Part shown: piece by piece, positions 11,045-23,599 of the stretch
Numbering within the stretch: position 1 is the first letter of the stretch
Layout: every line of letters begins with the position of its first letter
Assembly (NCBI GenBank): GCA_016720545.1
Contig: JADKKK010000015.1
Coordinates: forward strand, 1-64,000
Length of the DNA: 64,000 nt
Origin: Myxococcales bacterium
GTDB taxonomy: Bacteria; Myxococcota_A; Polyangia; Polyangiales; Polyangiaceae
Direction of reading: 5' to 3'
Position numbers and translations under genes: made by a program
Notes under the pieces: generated by a model
Seen by the model: the letters and a program-made list of their open reading frames with translations, nothing else
Database searches by the model: none
What the model was told of the DNA's origin: nothing

Positions 11045-12027
11045 CGAGCGTCGGCCTCGTGGGCGAGTCTCCCGCTCTCAGGAGCGTCGCGCCCTCGCGC
11101 GCCGCCCTGCGCCGCGAGCGTGCTGCTCCTCGGCGAGACCGGCGCCGGGGAGCCGTTCGCGCGCCTCGTCCACTCAGGATCTCCGAGCGCGCCCGAGGGC
11201 CCTTCGTCGCGATCCAACTGCGGCGCCGTGCCCGGAGCCGCTGCTCGAGGCGGAGGCTCTTCGGCCACGAGCGGCGCGTTCACGGGGGCCGAGCGCGCCT
11301 GCCGCGGGCTCCTTCGTCGAGGCCGAGGGCGGGACGCTCTTCCTCGACGAAGTCGCTGAATGGCTCCACAAATGCAGGTCAAGCTGCTCCGGTCCTCGAG
11401 GACCGGGAGGTGCGCGCTCGGGGTCGCGGGCCTGCAAGGTCGACCTCCCGGGTCGTCGCGGCGACGCACCGCGCGCTGCCCCGGGCCTCGTCGAGCGGGG
11501 CGCGCTTCCGGCAAGACCTGTACTACCGGCTGGCCGCGTTGACCGTGCCCGTGCCCTCGCTCCGCGAGCGCATGGAAGGACATCCCGCTGGTCGCGCGGG
11601 CCCTCCTCGCCGCGCGAGCCCAGCACCCTGGCTCCACGCTCGACGTGCCGGCGCTCACCTCTCTCTCCCGAGCACGCGTGGCCAGGAACGTCCGCGAGCT
11701 CGGCAACGTGCTCCGCGCGGCGGACGGCCTCGCCGACGGCCTCCTGATCGCCGCCCCGACATCGCCGCCGCGATGGCGCGCGCGCCCGCAGAGGGTCCGC
11801 GCGCCAGAAGCCCGAGCTCCGCGAGACCACGCTCTCGGCGCTGCGCGCGAGGCGCCCAGGCCGAGCTCCGCGAGTCAGTGGGTCGCGCGATCGCCGACGC
11901 CGACGGCAACAAGCGCGAGCCGCCCGCGCGCCCTCGGCCTCAGCCGCCAAGGCTCTACCGTGTGCTCGAGCGCGGCGAGGTGGCGACGTCGCGTCGAGCC
12001 GCGCCGAGCTCGCGCACCGCGTGGTAG
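11041..12027 (+). CDS. Sigma-54-dependent transcriptional activator (AAA+ and Fis-type HTH), frameshifted
   Basis: Enhancer-binding protein core. MTSVGLVGESPALRSV opens the AAA+ domain. The P-loop region reads LLLGETGAG followed directly by EPFARLVH. GAFTGAER carries the GAFTGA loop that contacts sigma-54. Walker B is EGGTLFLDEVAEMAP. FRQDLYYRLAALTVPVPSLR, then HAWPGNVRELGNVLRAADGL, are the typical closing motifs. The C-terminal Fis-like HTH is DADGNKREAARALGLSRQALYRVLE. Several frames must be joined. The canonical Walker-A lysine (GETGTGKE) is missing as a whole codon, which may be error or real. No receiver domain is visible. Its neighbours (TPR protein upstream, Ser/Thr kinase downstream) suggest kinase-linked control. 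Confidence 0.75.
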   Translation: MTSVGLVGESPALRSVAPSRAALRRERAAPRRDRRRGAVRAPRPLRISERARGPFVAIQLRRRARSRCSRRRLFGHERRVHGGRARLPRAPSSRPRAGRSSSTKSLNGSTNAGQAAPVLEDREVRARGRGPARSTSRVVAATHRALPRASSSGARFRQDLYYRLAALTVPVPSLRERMEGHPAGRAGPPRRASPAPWLHARRAGAHLSLPSTRGQERPRARQRAPRGGRPRRRPPDRRPDIAAAMARAPAEGPRARSPSSARPRSRRCARGAQAELRESVGRAIADADGNKREPPARPRPQPPRLYRVLERGEVATSRRAAPSSRTAW

Positions 12028-12060
12028 CCTGGTCTCCGAGGCGACGTCAGGAGGGGCGCA

Positions 12061-12994
12061 TGGCGACACCCGTGACCCAAGGACAGGCGCGTCGGAACGC
12101 GCGGGAAGTACCTCCTCGAGGAGCATCATCGGCCTCGGCGGGATACTCACGGTCTACGCTGGCCGACGACCGCGGGCGCGCTTCGCGATGAAGGTCCTCC
12201 ACCGCCCGCTCACCGCCGACGACGTGGCGGTCGCGAGATTCTTCGAGAGGCCTACCTCGCCAACAGCGTGAAGCACCCCGGCGTGTGCGTCGTGGTCGAC
12301 GACGGCGTCTCGAGGCCGACCGGTGCCCCTACCTGGTCACGGAGCTCCTCGCGGGCCAGACCCTCGAGGACCGGCTGGCGGAGGAGGGGGTGCCTCACGA
12401 TCGGCGGCGCCGACATCGCCATCGCGCTCGCCGACACGCTGAGCCAGGTCCACGGCGCGGGCATCGTCCACCGCGACCTCAAGCCCCGAACGTGTTCCCC
12501 ACCGTGGCCGGCGTGAAGCTCTCGACTTCGGCGTCGGCAGAGCCGCGCGATCGCCATGAAGACCGCGGCCGGGTCGCTGCTCAGCACCCCCACGTACATG
12601 GCGCCGAGCAGGCGCAGGGCGCGAGCGTGGTTGACGGGCGCGCCGACGTCTTTCCCGCTGGGGGCGGTGCTCTTCCCAGTGCCTCGTGGGCGAGCGCGTC
12701 CACGAGGGCCAGGACGACTACTCGGCCTGGTTCGCCGCGGCCACCAGCCGGCGCGCTCCCTCACGGTGCCCCGCCCCGAGGGCGCCGCCGGCCTCGTGAC
12801 CCTCGTCGCAGGCCTCGCCTACGACCGCGAGCAGCGGTGGCCCACCGCTGGCGAGCTGCGCGTCGAGGCGCTCCGCGTGCGCGCCACCCTGAGCGACGAG
12901 CAGGCGCAGTCGCGCCGCGTGGGCCCGCGACGGCTCGTTCTTTCGCATGCTCGACGACCTCCACGTGCCGTCCCTCCGCGAGCCCAAGGGGTGA
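12061..12994 (+). CDS. Ser/Thr protein kinase (Hanks type), short, frameshifted
   Basis: Eukaryotic-type kinase starting at ATG 12061 (MATPVTQGQ). A glycine-loop remnant is followed by RFAMKVLHRPL (ATP-binding Lys), EAYLANSVKHPGVCVVVDDG, YLVTELLAGQTLEDRLAEE and the catalytic loop GIVHRDLKP. LLDFGVGRA stands for DFG, GTPTYMAPEQAQG for the activation/APE segment, then GRADVFSLGAVLFQCLVG and GLAYDREQRWPTAGELRVEA. It ends at TGA 12992-12994. It consists of little more than the kinase domain and has no C-terminal membrane helix, so it is probably cytosolic. It sits 33 bp after the sigma-54 activator, as if co-transcribed, and may signal to it. At least four one-base indels interrupt it. Confidence 0.75.
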
Positions 12995-13120
12995 GTCTGG
13001 CTGGGGGTGGGCTGGCGCGCCTTGGCTGAAGGAGCCGCTACTTGCAGCTCTTGCTCGCGTCCCGCGCTCGTGCGGCCAAAGGTGCATGCACCTCCGACTA
13101 CCAACCGCCGCGCGGCCGCC

Positions 13121-14707
<1,587 letters not shown>

Positions 14708-14787
14708 GGCGGCCACCTATAGCCAAAAGCGCCTCTTCGATCGCCCAGAAATCCGCGCACCTGGCATCCTCGGCCAACCCTCCCCTA

Positions 14788-16404
<1,617 letters not shown>

Positions 16405-16434
16405 CCGGTTCTGCAGGTCCCATCTCTGCACGCA

Positions 16435-16456
16435 CCCGCGGGCTTCAGCCCGCGGG
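16435..16456 (+). terminator. Hairpin after the Ser/Thr kinase
   Basis: CCCGCGGGC (16435-16443), TTCA loop, GCCCGCGGG (16448-16456): a perfect 9-bp GC stem with a 4-nt loop, 31 bases after the kinase stop codon. There is no following T-run, so termination is plausible but not certain. Confidence 0.5.
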
Positions 16457-16500
16457 GAGATACCGCGTCGCTGACTGCCCGCAACCTGGGATTCGCGCTC

Positions 16501-16538
16501 GTGAGCTCGTGAGCTCGTGAGCTCGTGAGCTCGTGAGC
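16501..16538. repeat. 8-bp tandem repeat GTGAGCTC, about 4.75 copies
   Basis: GTGAGCTC is repeated at 16501, 16509, 16517 and 16525 with a partial fifth copy to 16538. Each copy contains a SacI-like GAGCTC palindrome. It lies in the 285-bp gap between the kinase and the TPR/PEGA gene. It could be a slippage-prone spacer or a cluster of half-sites. Confidence 0.7.
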
Positions 16539-16689
16539 GCGATCAACCTGCGGATTTTACCCCGCTCCGCGCGATCCTCCGCTACAACCAGGGGGAGCAC
16601 CTGTGCGCCGCTCGCGGGATCGCGCGATCCCCGCGACGCGCGCCGTCCGCCGCCCGCTTGCTCCGCACCCCGACCGAAGAACGAACCCG

Positions 16690-17886
16690 ATGCGATCCCT
16701 CCTTCGACTTCCGTTTCAGCGCGCGGTCACCTGCGTACTCCTCGGCTCGGTCCTCGCCGCGTCGCTCCCCCCTGGCGCTGGCCCAGCCTCAGGCCGCCAA
16801 GGTGAAGCCAAGACCATCCGCGAGGACCTGCCGGCGTCGGTGCACTCCAAATGGGATACGGCGCTCGTGCTCTTCGGCGCCGGAAACTGGGGCGCCGCGC
16901 GCACCGAGTTTCTCGACGTCTACAACGAGTCGAAGAACCCCCGCGTGCTCTTCAACGTGGCCATCTGCGAGAAGAACACGGGCCAGTACGCCCGCGCGAT
17001 CGCCACGCTGAGCGGCGAGCTCGCCGAGGCCGCGGGCGGTCAAGCTCGAAGCGACCGAGGAGACCCGGGTGAAGGACACCGCGGCCGGCCTCAGGACGTT
17101 CGTCGTCGAGGTGCCCATCACTGTGTCCAGCCCGGCGCGAAGGTCTTCGTCGACGACGTGGAGGTGGGCGTGTCTCCGCTGCCGCCGCAGCGCGTCGGCA
17201 TCGGCGAGCGTCACTTCGCCGCGAAGAAGCCGGCTTCATCGACGCCGCGGCCGTCCGCTCGCCCCGCAGGGCAAAAGCCCGAGCCCATCAGGCTCAAGCT
17301 CGAGGCGGTGGCCAGCTCACCACCGTCACCGTGCAGGTGAGCGGCGCCCCGAACGCCACCGTGCGCGTCGACGGCAAAGAGGTGGGCGCGGCGCCGTACA
17401 CCGGTCGCCTCGTCGTGCGCGCCGAGCCCTACGTCGTGGAGGCGTCGGCGCCCGGCTTCTCCACTGCCAAGCAGTCGGTGTTCCTGAAGGAGGGCGAGTC
17501 CGCGGCCGTCACGCTTGGGCTCTCGAAGGAGCAGCGCCAGGGCAAGCTCGTGTTGACCACCAAGCCGGAGGGGCGGTCATCCTCATCGACGGCAAGGTCG
17601 TCAGGTCGACCCGCTTCGAGGGCGCGGTCGACGCGGGCCCCACGTCGTCACCGCCAAGAAGAATGGATATTACACCTTCAACCTCGACGTCGAGGTGCCG
17701 AAGGGTGGCGAGCGCCCGGTCACGGCCGTGCTGAACGAGGACAAGCAGCCGAGCTTCGTGCCGTGGCTCATCGGCACCGTGGTGGTCATCGGCGTGGGCA
17801 TCGGCGCGGCCGCCGTGCTCTTCGCGCCGAAGGACCAGGAGCCGTACCGTGGCACGCTCTCGCCTTTCATCGTAGAGCACCAGTAG
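16690..17886 (+). CDS. Exported TPR and PEGA-domain protein, frameshifted
   Basis: ATG 16690 opens a Sec-type signal (MRSLLRLPFQRAVTCVLLGS, followed by VLAASLPLALAQPQ after a slip). A TPR-like unit follows (WDTALVLFGAGNWGAARTEF, LFNVAICEKNTGQYARAIAT). Two or three PEGA-type beta repeats come next: PGAKVFVDDVEVGVSPLPP, APNATVRVDGKEVGAAPYTG and PEGAVILIDGKVVRSTRFEG, each with the 'P.GA.V.VDG...G..P' shape. The end is a membrane helix (FVPWLIGTVVVIGVGIGAAA) and a short tail. PEGA domains occur on surface or periplasmic proteins of myxobacteria; the function is not known. At least three missing G or C bases can be pinpointed, for example at 17575 and 17640. Confidence 0.7.
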
Positions 17887-17960
17887 GCCTCGTCCTCGTC
17901 CTCTCGCCCCATATTCTCCCCTTATCCTCCTGTCTCCCGCCCCTCTGGAGAGTTTGCACC

Positions 17961-19900
17961 ATGAGCCTCCGTCGCGCCGTTACGCTTGGCATCATCTCCC
18001 TCGCAGGGCTCGCGTGGTCGGGCTGTGAAGGAAAGAAGCAGACCGAGTTCGTCGCCGGCATCTCCACCCAGGTGCGCGTCCCGAAGGACCTGAAGACCAT
18101 CCGCGTCGACGTCCTCGTCGGCGGCACCCAGGTGAAGTGCGACAGCTACCGCGTCTACGACGGCAAGGTGCAGCTCCCAAGACGCTCGGCAGCGCTCCCG
18201 ATCAGCGCCGACAACCGCGGTCTCCCCGTGACCATCACGGTGGCTGGCTACTCCGAGGAGCGCCTCGAGTCGACCGCGGTCGACCAGTTCGCGGACTGCG
18301 TGAACACGCGCATCGAGCTCGGCACGAACGCCGCGAAGGGGCGCATCCTCCGCTCGACCCGCCAGACCTACTCCCCGACAAGATCATCTTCTTGCCGATG
18401 CCCCTCTCGTTCGCGTGCTTCGACAAGATCGACTGCAAGTCCGAGGAGACCTGCAAGGCCGGGCGCTGCGCCCCCATGGACGCCGACCCCGCGAAGCTCA
18501 CCGAGTTCTCGGAGGCCATGGTGAACGGCGCGGCGACCACGTGCTTCAGCGTCGAGCGGTGCATCACCCCCACCGGGCAGACCCCGTTCGTGCTCGATCC
18601 CGCCAAGTGCCTCTACGCGCGGGCTCGGCCGGCGCGCCCTCGCTCCCGGCGCCGGCGCCCGCGATCCCGAAGGACGGCGACGGCCTCAACGTCCGCGCCT
18701 TCTTCGACGGCGGCGAGGTCGCCGAGGTGCTCGATTTCGACGCCGACGAGGGCTACTTCGTCCCCGACCCGGCCAAGCCCCAGCAGTTTCAGCTCGCCCC
18801 CGGGCTGTGCGACTTGGTCAAGGGTGTTGACGACAAGGGCAACCCCACCGCGCACCGTATCAGCGGCCTGCTCAGCGCCGGCCTCTGCCAGTCCAAGTCG
18901 CAGCGGCAGCCCATCTGCGAGAAGGAGGCCAACAAGCTGATGGCCGGCAACGAAGCCGGGACGGTCACGCCGCGCGAAGGTGTCTGTCAGACCTTCGAGA
19001 TCAAGGCGACGCCGAACGCGCTCCTCGTGCTGCTGGACGGCTCCGTGCGTCTCTCCGACTTCTACAGCGACACGACGGTGTCGCGCGCCCTCGGCCTCTC
19101 GCTCGCCGATCCCGCGTTCGAGGCCACCCAGCTCGGCCTGAAGATCATCCCGCAGGGCGTCGACTGCACCAACCGCGTGTTCCCCACGCTCGACGTCCCG
19201 CTGCAGCCCGCGCTGAAGGCGCAGACCGCCATCGCGCTGAAGATCGCCGACTTCGTCTCCAAGAAGTCGGTGCTCGAGCCCATCGCCACCCCGCTGAAGC
19301 TCGACGCCGCGCTCGACGCAGCCTACTCCAAGCTGAACGAGGCGACCTTCGCGAGCTTCAGCCGCAAGGGCGTGCTCATCCTCGGCAACCGCGACTTCGC
19401 GTCGACCAAGTGCACCGCGGGCACCAAGCTCGTCGACGTGGTCAAGCGCGGCAAGCTCAACACCTACGCGCTGCTCCTCGGCGACTCGGCGGCCCCGGCC
19501 GATCCGGGCTCGTGGAGGCGGCGTCGTCCGCCGGCACCAACCTGAAGCTCTACGACTCGCGCAAAGACCAGGTGAAGGGCTCCGACGCGTTCAGCCAGGT
19601 GACCCGCGACCTCACCTCGTGTCTCTACGACGCGCCGAAGGGGGCCATCGACGAAGGCCGAGGTCTCGTACTACGATCCCGTCCGCCGCCAGACGGTCTC
19701 CATCAAGCCCTCGCAGGGCTGCGCCGAGCCCACGGGCTGGACGAGCGAGGGCGGCAAGGTGCGCTTCTGCCCAGGCGCGTGCGACAAGCTCGTGAGCACG
19801 CTCCGCGACCGCTCCGACCTGGCGCTCGCCCTCAGGAAATACGGCGCAGGCCGTGCCCATCTTCGCGTCGGTCAACTGCAAGTGGGGCGGAGCCTCGCCC
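17961..19900 (+). CDS. Large Cys-containing lipoprotein, frameshifted, no stop visible
   Basis: ATG 17961 begins MSLRRAVTLGIISLAGLAWS and is followed by GCEGKKQ, a lipoprotein-type signal. The mature part has a beta-rich N-terminal domain (VRVPKDLKTIRVDVLVGG, PVTITVAGYSEERLE), a Cys cluster (ACFDKIDCKSEETCKAGRC), VEVLDFDADEGYF and then a vWA-like stretch (NALLVLLDGSVRLSDFYSDT; ALKIADFVSKKSVLEPIATP; KGVLILGNRDF). The C-terminal part contains SLKPSQGCAEPTGW-like sequence and RFCPGACDKLVSTLRDRSDL. The last readable frame (VPIFASVNCKWGGAS) runs without a stop straight into tsaD at 19901, so an indel must also lie at the 3' end. No enzyme family is recognised; an extracellular metal-dependent adhesion-like fold is only a guess. 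Confidence 0.55.
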
Positions 19901-20953
19901 ATGCTCGTGCTCGGCCTCGAGACCTCGTGCGACGAGACCGCGGCCGCGCTCGTCGACGCGCAGGGCCGCGTGCTCTCGGACGTCGTGCAGAGCCAGGTCG
20001 CGCTCCACGCCCCGTACGGTGGGGTCATCCCCGAGCTCGCGTCGCGCGACCACCTGACGAACCTCCCTCACGTCGTGTCACTGGCCCTCGAGCAGGCGGG
20101 CGCGACGCTCGCCAGCGTGGACGCCGTGGCGGTGACCTGTCGCCCGGGCCTCGTGGGCGCGCTGCTCGTGGGCGTGCAGTTCGCGAAGGGCCTCGCCTGG
20201 GCCGCCGGCAAGCCGCTCGTGGGGGTCGACCACCTGGTGGGGCACCTGTTCGCGTGCCAGCTACGGCGGGGCGCGGACGCGCCGACTTTGCCCGCGCTCC
20301 CGTTCGTTGCGCTGCTGGTTTCCGGTGGACATACCGCTATTTACCGAGTCGAGGGCGTCACCCCGGAGGCGGTCTGTGAGCTCGGCGCCACCCGAGATGA
20401 CGCCGCCGGCGAGGCCTTCGACAAGGTCGCGAAGCTGCTCGGCCTCGGCTACCCGGGAGGCCCGGCGATCGACCGGCTCGCGCGGGAGGCCGTGCCCGAG
20501 CCCGGGCTCTTCACGCCGCCGATGGCGAGCACCAAGACCCTCGACCTCAGCTTCTCGGGCCTGAAGACCCAGGTCGCCGCGCACGTGGCGAAGCACGGGG
20601 TGCCCGAGGGGCTCCGGCTGGCGGTCGTGTGCGCGTCGTTTCAGGCGGCGGTGACGACCGTGCTCACCAACAAGCTCATGGCCGCGGCGAAGCGCGAGGG
20701 CGTGCGCGACGTGGTCCTCGGTGGCGGTGTCGCCGCCAACCGCGAGCTCCGGGCGCGCGTGTCGGAGGCGAGCAAGCTGCTCGGGCTCCGGGTGCACCTG
20801 CCCGATCTCGCGAGCTCGACCGACAACGCCGCGATGATCGCGTACGCAGGCGCGCTCGCGCACCGCGCCGGCGTGTCCCACGGGTGGGATCTCCTCGCGA
20901 CGAGCGCCACCTCGCTGCCGCGCGCGACGCGCAAGGGTCGGGGGACGCGCTAG
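19901..20953 (+). CDS. tsaD: tRNA N6-threonylcarbamoyladenosine transferase
   Basis: Catalytic subunit of the t6A37 modification complex. It transfers threonylcarbamoyl from TsaC/B product to A37 of ANN-decoding tRNAs, working with TsaB and TsaE. MLVLGLETSCDETAAALVD is the canonical N terminus, and metal ligands H111 and H115 are in VDHLVGH. GGHTAIYRVEG, ATRDDAAGEAFDKVAKLLGL, PGGPAIDRLA and the late GGGVAANRELR motif complete the ASKHA fold. 350 residues is normal. It is the first gene in the window with an uninterrupted frame. ATG 19901 is chosen because it aligns with the family start; the frame is open upstream only because of the damaged lipoprotein gene. Confidence 0.97.
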   Translation: MLVLGLETSCDETAAALVDAQGRVLSDVVQSQVALHAPYGGVIPELASRDHLTNLPHVVSLALEQAGATLASVDAVAVTCRPGLVGALLVGVQFAKGLAWAAGKPLVGVDHLVGHLFACQLRRGADAPTLPALPFVALLVSGGHTAIYRVEGVTPEAVCELGATRDDAAGEAFDKVAKLLGLGYPGGPAIDRLAREAVPEPGLFTPPMASTKTLDLSFSGLKTQVAAHVAKHGVPEGLRLAVVCASFQAAVTTVLTNKLMAAAKREGVRDVVLGGGVAANRELRARVSEASKLLGLRVHLPDLASSTDNAAMIAYAGALAHRAGVSHGWDLLATSATSLPRATRKGRGTR

Positions 20954-21017
20954 CTGGCAGCCCGCGCGAGGCGCGCGCCCGCGGGAATGGGCGACGTCGC
21001 TCGCGGGTCTCGAGCGC

Positions 21018-21530
21018 ATGCACCGCCCGTCAGACGCGCCCACTCGCCGGATCAGCCCCGTCGTGTCTGTCGTGTCGCTCCTCTCCGTCGCCGGCCTCGT
21101 GGGCTGCGACCACGCGACCAAGGCCGCGGCGACCTCGTGCCTCGCGTCGCGCGTGGCGCGGCCGGTGTTGCCGGGCGTCGACCTCGCCTACACGGAGAAC
21201 CACGACGTGGCCTTCAGCCTGCTCCGCGGCGTGGACATCCCCGCGCGGCCGGTGGTGCTCGCCGTGCTTCCCGCAGTCGCGACGCTCCTGCTCGCGGTGC
21301 GCGTGGCGCAGCGGCGTGGAGCGCCGCGGCGCGAGCTCGTCGCGTATGTCCTGCTGCTCGCGGGTGCCCTCGGGAACCTGCTCGACCGCGTGAGCCGCGG
21401 CTTCGTGGTCGACTTCATCTCGGTGCGCCCGTGGCCGGTCTTCAACGTGGCCGACGTGCTCGTCGTCGCGGGGGCGGGTCTGCTCGCCCTCGAGGCGCTG
21501 CGGCGCTCGAGCCGCGCGCGGCGCGCGTGA
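21018..21530 (+). CDS. lspA: Lipoprotein signal peptidase II
   Basis: Aspartyl protease of the inner membrane that removes signal peptides from prolipoproteins after lipidation. 170 residues with four hydrophobic segments. The N-terminal GCDHATK motif, the NHDVAFSLL segment and the two catalytic aspartates D123 (GNLLDR) and D146 (FNVADV) are all visible. It follows tsaD by 64 bp on the same strand and is probably co-transcribed. Fitting for a genome so rich in lipoproteins. The C-terminal tail (ALRRSSRARRA) is encoded by one copy of a 32-bp direct repeat. Confidence 0.95.
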   Translation: MHRPSDAPTRRISPVVSVVSLLSVAGLVGCDHATKAAATSCLASRVARPVLPGVDLAYTENHDVAFSLLRGVDIPARPVVLAVLPAVATLLLAVRVAQRRGAPRRELVAYVLLLAGALGNLLDRVSRGFVVDFISVRPWPVFNVADVLVVAGAGLLALEALRRSSRARRA

Positions 21531-21638
21531 GCCAAACGCGCGCGCGGTCAGGCGCCAGGAGCTCCAAGCGCGACCTGCTGAGCTTCGCGAGGCATCGTCC
21601 ATCGTGGGCGCTCGAGCCGCGCGCGGCGCGCGGGAGCC
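21502..21638. repeat. 32-bp direct repeat pair (21502-21533 and 21607-21638)
   Basis: Two copies of a GC-rich 32-mer starting GGCGCTCGAGCCGCGC, 105 bp apart with one mismatch (T/G at base 27). The first copy encodes the last residues and stop of lspA. The second lies in the 3' end of the convergent PilZ gene frame. A local duplication at a convergent gene boundary is the simplest explanation. Confidence 0.8.
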
Positions 21639-23371
21639 CACAAAATGCGAAAGAGCCGGTCGGCGCTCTCGCGCGGCGGCTCTGTCGCAGCGGGTCTCCC
21701 CGCGTGGCTTCTCAGTGCTTGTTGCCGTGGCCCTTGGGGCCTTCCCGCAGCCGGCCGGCTGTGGCCCTTCTTCGCGGGCTTCGCCGCGGCCGTGGCGGCC
21801 TTCTCCTTGGCGAGCACCATCTCCAGCGTGTCGCCCTTCGCGCGGACCAGGTAGTTGGGGACGCCGTCCTTGAAGGTGACCGTCAGCTCGGCGCCGCCGC
21901 CGTCGTTGGCGATGCGGATCCCCGCGATGCGCGGGTCCTTGGCGGCGAGGGGCGAGGCGGCCTCGAGGGATCGGCGGTGCGGAAGGACGACCGTGAAGCC
22001 CGTGGGCTGCGGGGCCCCCTGCAGGCGCTCGATGGGGCCGTCCATCTTGAGCTTGAGCACCGTCCCGTGCGCGACGGGGCCGTTCGAGAAGGGCTTGGGC
22101 TTGCCCTTCTTTCCGGGGGTCGTCTCTTCGTCTTCGGCGCCTAGCGCAGGGCTCGCCTCGCCGACGCTGGGCTGCGCGGCCGCGGCTACGATCGGCGGGG
22201 CCGCGGGGGCCGCGGGGGCCGCGGCGGGCGGAGGGGCCGGGGCGACCGGAGCGGGGGCGACCGCGGCCGCCGAGGCGACGGGCTCGGCCGGGGCAGCGGC
22301 GAGCGGCGCCGGCTCGTGGGGCTTGCGCATCGCCACGAGGCCGAGAATCAGCGCGACGCCGACCGCGCCGGCGATGCCGAGCTTTCGCTTGTCGAGCTTG
22401 GGTGCGGGCGGCGCCTCGGGCTCGTCGTCGCGCTCGCGCTCCCCGCGGACGACCTTGCGGCCGGCAGAGTGGAGCGCACCGCCCGGCGCGGGCGCCGTGG
22501 TGCGGCGCGCGGGCGCCTCGTCGCTCGCGTCGGCCTTGCGCTTCTGCGCCAGCATGCCCGCGGCGGTCTTCGCGCGGAGCAGCGCGGCGCCGATGGCGGG
22601 CCCGAGCTTCTTCAGGCCTGCGCCCACCGTGCTCGCCACGCCCTTCGCGCGCTCGCCGAACTCGTGCTTCATGCCGTTCGAGTCGCCGTCGCTCTCGTCT
22701 TCGGCCTCGGCCGTTCGGCGCCGGGGCGCCGCGACGGGCTCGCTGAGCTCGCTGGCGGTCGCCGCGTCCTGGTATTTCATCGTCACCACGAGCTGGGGGA
22801 CGTGGGCCTCGTTGGTCTCGACCTCCACGCGCTGGATGCGCGCCGGGCGCTTGTCGCCGGTCTCGGCGTCCTCGAGCTCGAGCAGCTTGCCCGCGGTCAA
22901 GTACACGGGATCGCTGGTGGCCGTGACCTTCGCCGTGGAGGCGTCGCGCACCCGCGCGCGCATGGGCGCGCCGAGGCCGTCGATGTGCAGCCGCACGCGG
23001 CCGACCGGAACGCGCGGGGCGGCGGCGCCAGGATCCGTCGCGTCGCCGGCGGGAAGCAGGCGCGACAGCGTGGCGAGCGACTGCGCGTCGAGCTGGCCGA
23101 ACGAGAGGCCGAACTCGCCGCCGTCGGGCCCGTCTTGGCACCAGGTGACCTGGCCGGCCGCGAGCACGGACTCGCCGCTCTCGGTCTCGAATTGGCAAGT
23201 GAGCGGCTGCCCCACCGCGGGGAGGTATCCCGCGCGGAGGGCGATGCCGGTCGTGGATACATTCAGCGCCTGCGCCTCGAAGGACGGGCCTTGCGCGCCG
23301 CCAACCTCGACCATCGCGTCGAAGGGAATGCGCGTGGCGTCGGGCGCGCGTCGATCGGTCTGTGAGCTCAT
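21548..23371 (-). CDS. PilZ-domain membrane protein with C-terminal AMIN-like domain
   Basis: ATG 23371 is preceded by a good ribosome site (GGAGG). Residues about 13-110 form a PilZ domain (RIPFDAMVEVGG; LNVSTTGIALRAG; QVTWCQDGPDGGEFGLSF), a class that can bind cyclic di-GMP, although the RxxxR motif is not obvious. A second beta-rich region follows, then an Ala/Lys-rich linker, one membrane helix (KLGIAGAVGVALILGLVAM) and Ala/Pro repeats. An AMIN-like domain follows (GTVLKLKMDGPIERLQGAPQ; AELTVTFKDGVPNYLVRAKG; TLEMVLAKEK), a fold that targets septal or pole cell-wall machinery. The residues after KKGHSRPAAG look non-native. A one-base shift there gives GPKGHGNKH and a stop at about 21715, so the last 170 bp may not belong to the protein. 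Confidence 0.75.
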   Translation of the reverse strand: MSSQTDRRAPDATRIPFDAMVEVGGAQGPSFEAQALNVSTTGIALRAGYLPAVGQPLTCQFETESGESVLAAGQVTWCQDGPDGGEFGLSFGQLDAQSLATLSRLLPAGDATDPGAAAPRVPVGRVRLHIDGLGAPMRARVRDASTAKVTATSDPVYLTAGKLLELEDAETGDKRPARIQRVEVETNEAHVPQLVVTMKYQDAATASELSEPVAAPRRRTAEAEDESDGDSNGMKHEFGERAKGVASTVGAGLKKLGPAIGAALLRAKTAAGMLAQKRKADASDEAPARRTTAPAPGGALHSAGRKVVRGERERDDEPEAPPAPKLDKRKLGIAGAVGVALILGLVAMRKPHEPAPLAAAPAEPVASAAAVAPAPVAPAPPPAAAPAAPAAPPIVAAAAQPSVGEASPALGAEDEETTPGKKGKPKPFSNGPVAHGTVLKLKMDGPIERLQGAPQPTGFTVVLPHRRSLEAASPLAAKDPRIAGIRIANDGGGAELTVTFKDGVPNYLVRAKGDTLEMVLAKEKAATAAAKPAKKGHSRPAAGRPQGPRQQALRSHAGRPAATEPPRESADRLFRILWAPARRARLERPRWTMPREAQQVALGAPGA

Positions 23372-23599
23372 CGAATCCTCCGGGGACGAACGAGCGGCTC
23401 CCCCTCGCGCACTGCGAGGGCCGGCTTTCCGCGTCCCCCTCGCTTATGTGGATTCCGATTGACGGGCCAAATTTGTGTGCGCGTTCATGGCGACACCGCG
23501 CCTTCGGCTCGGGCTCGCCATCGACCTAGGGTTCAGGGGCCGCGGGGCCTTCGGCTCGGGCGGGCGCCTTGGTTCGCCCCTTCGGGGCTCACTGCACGT

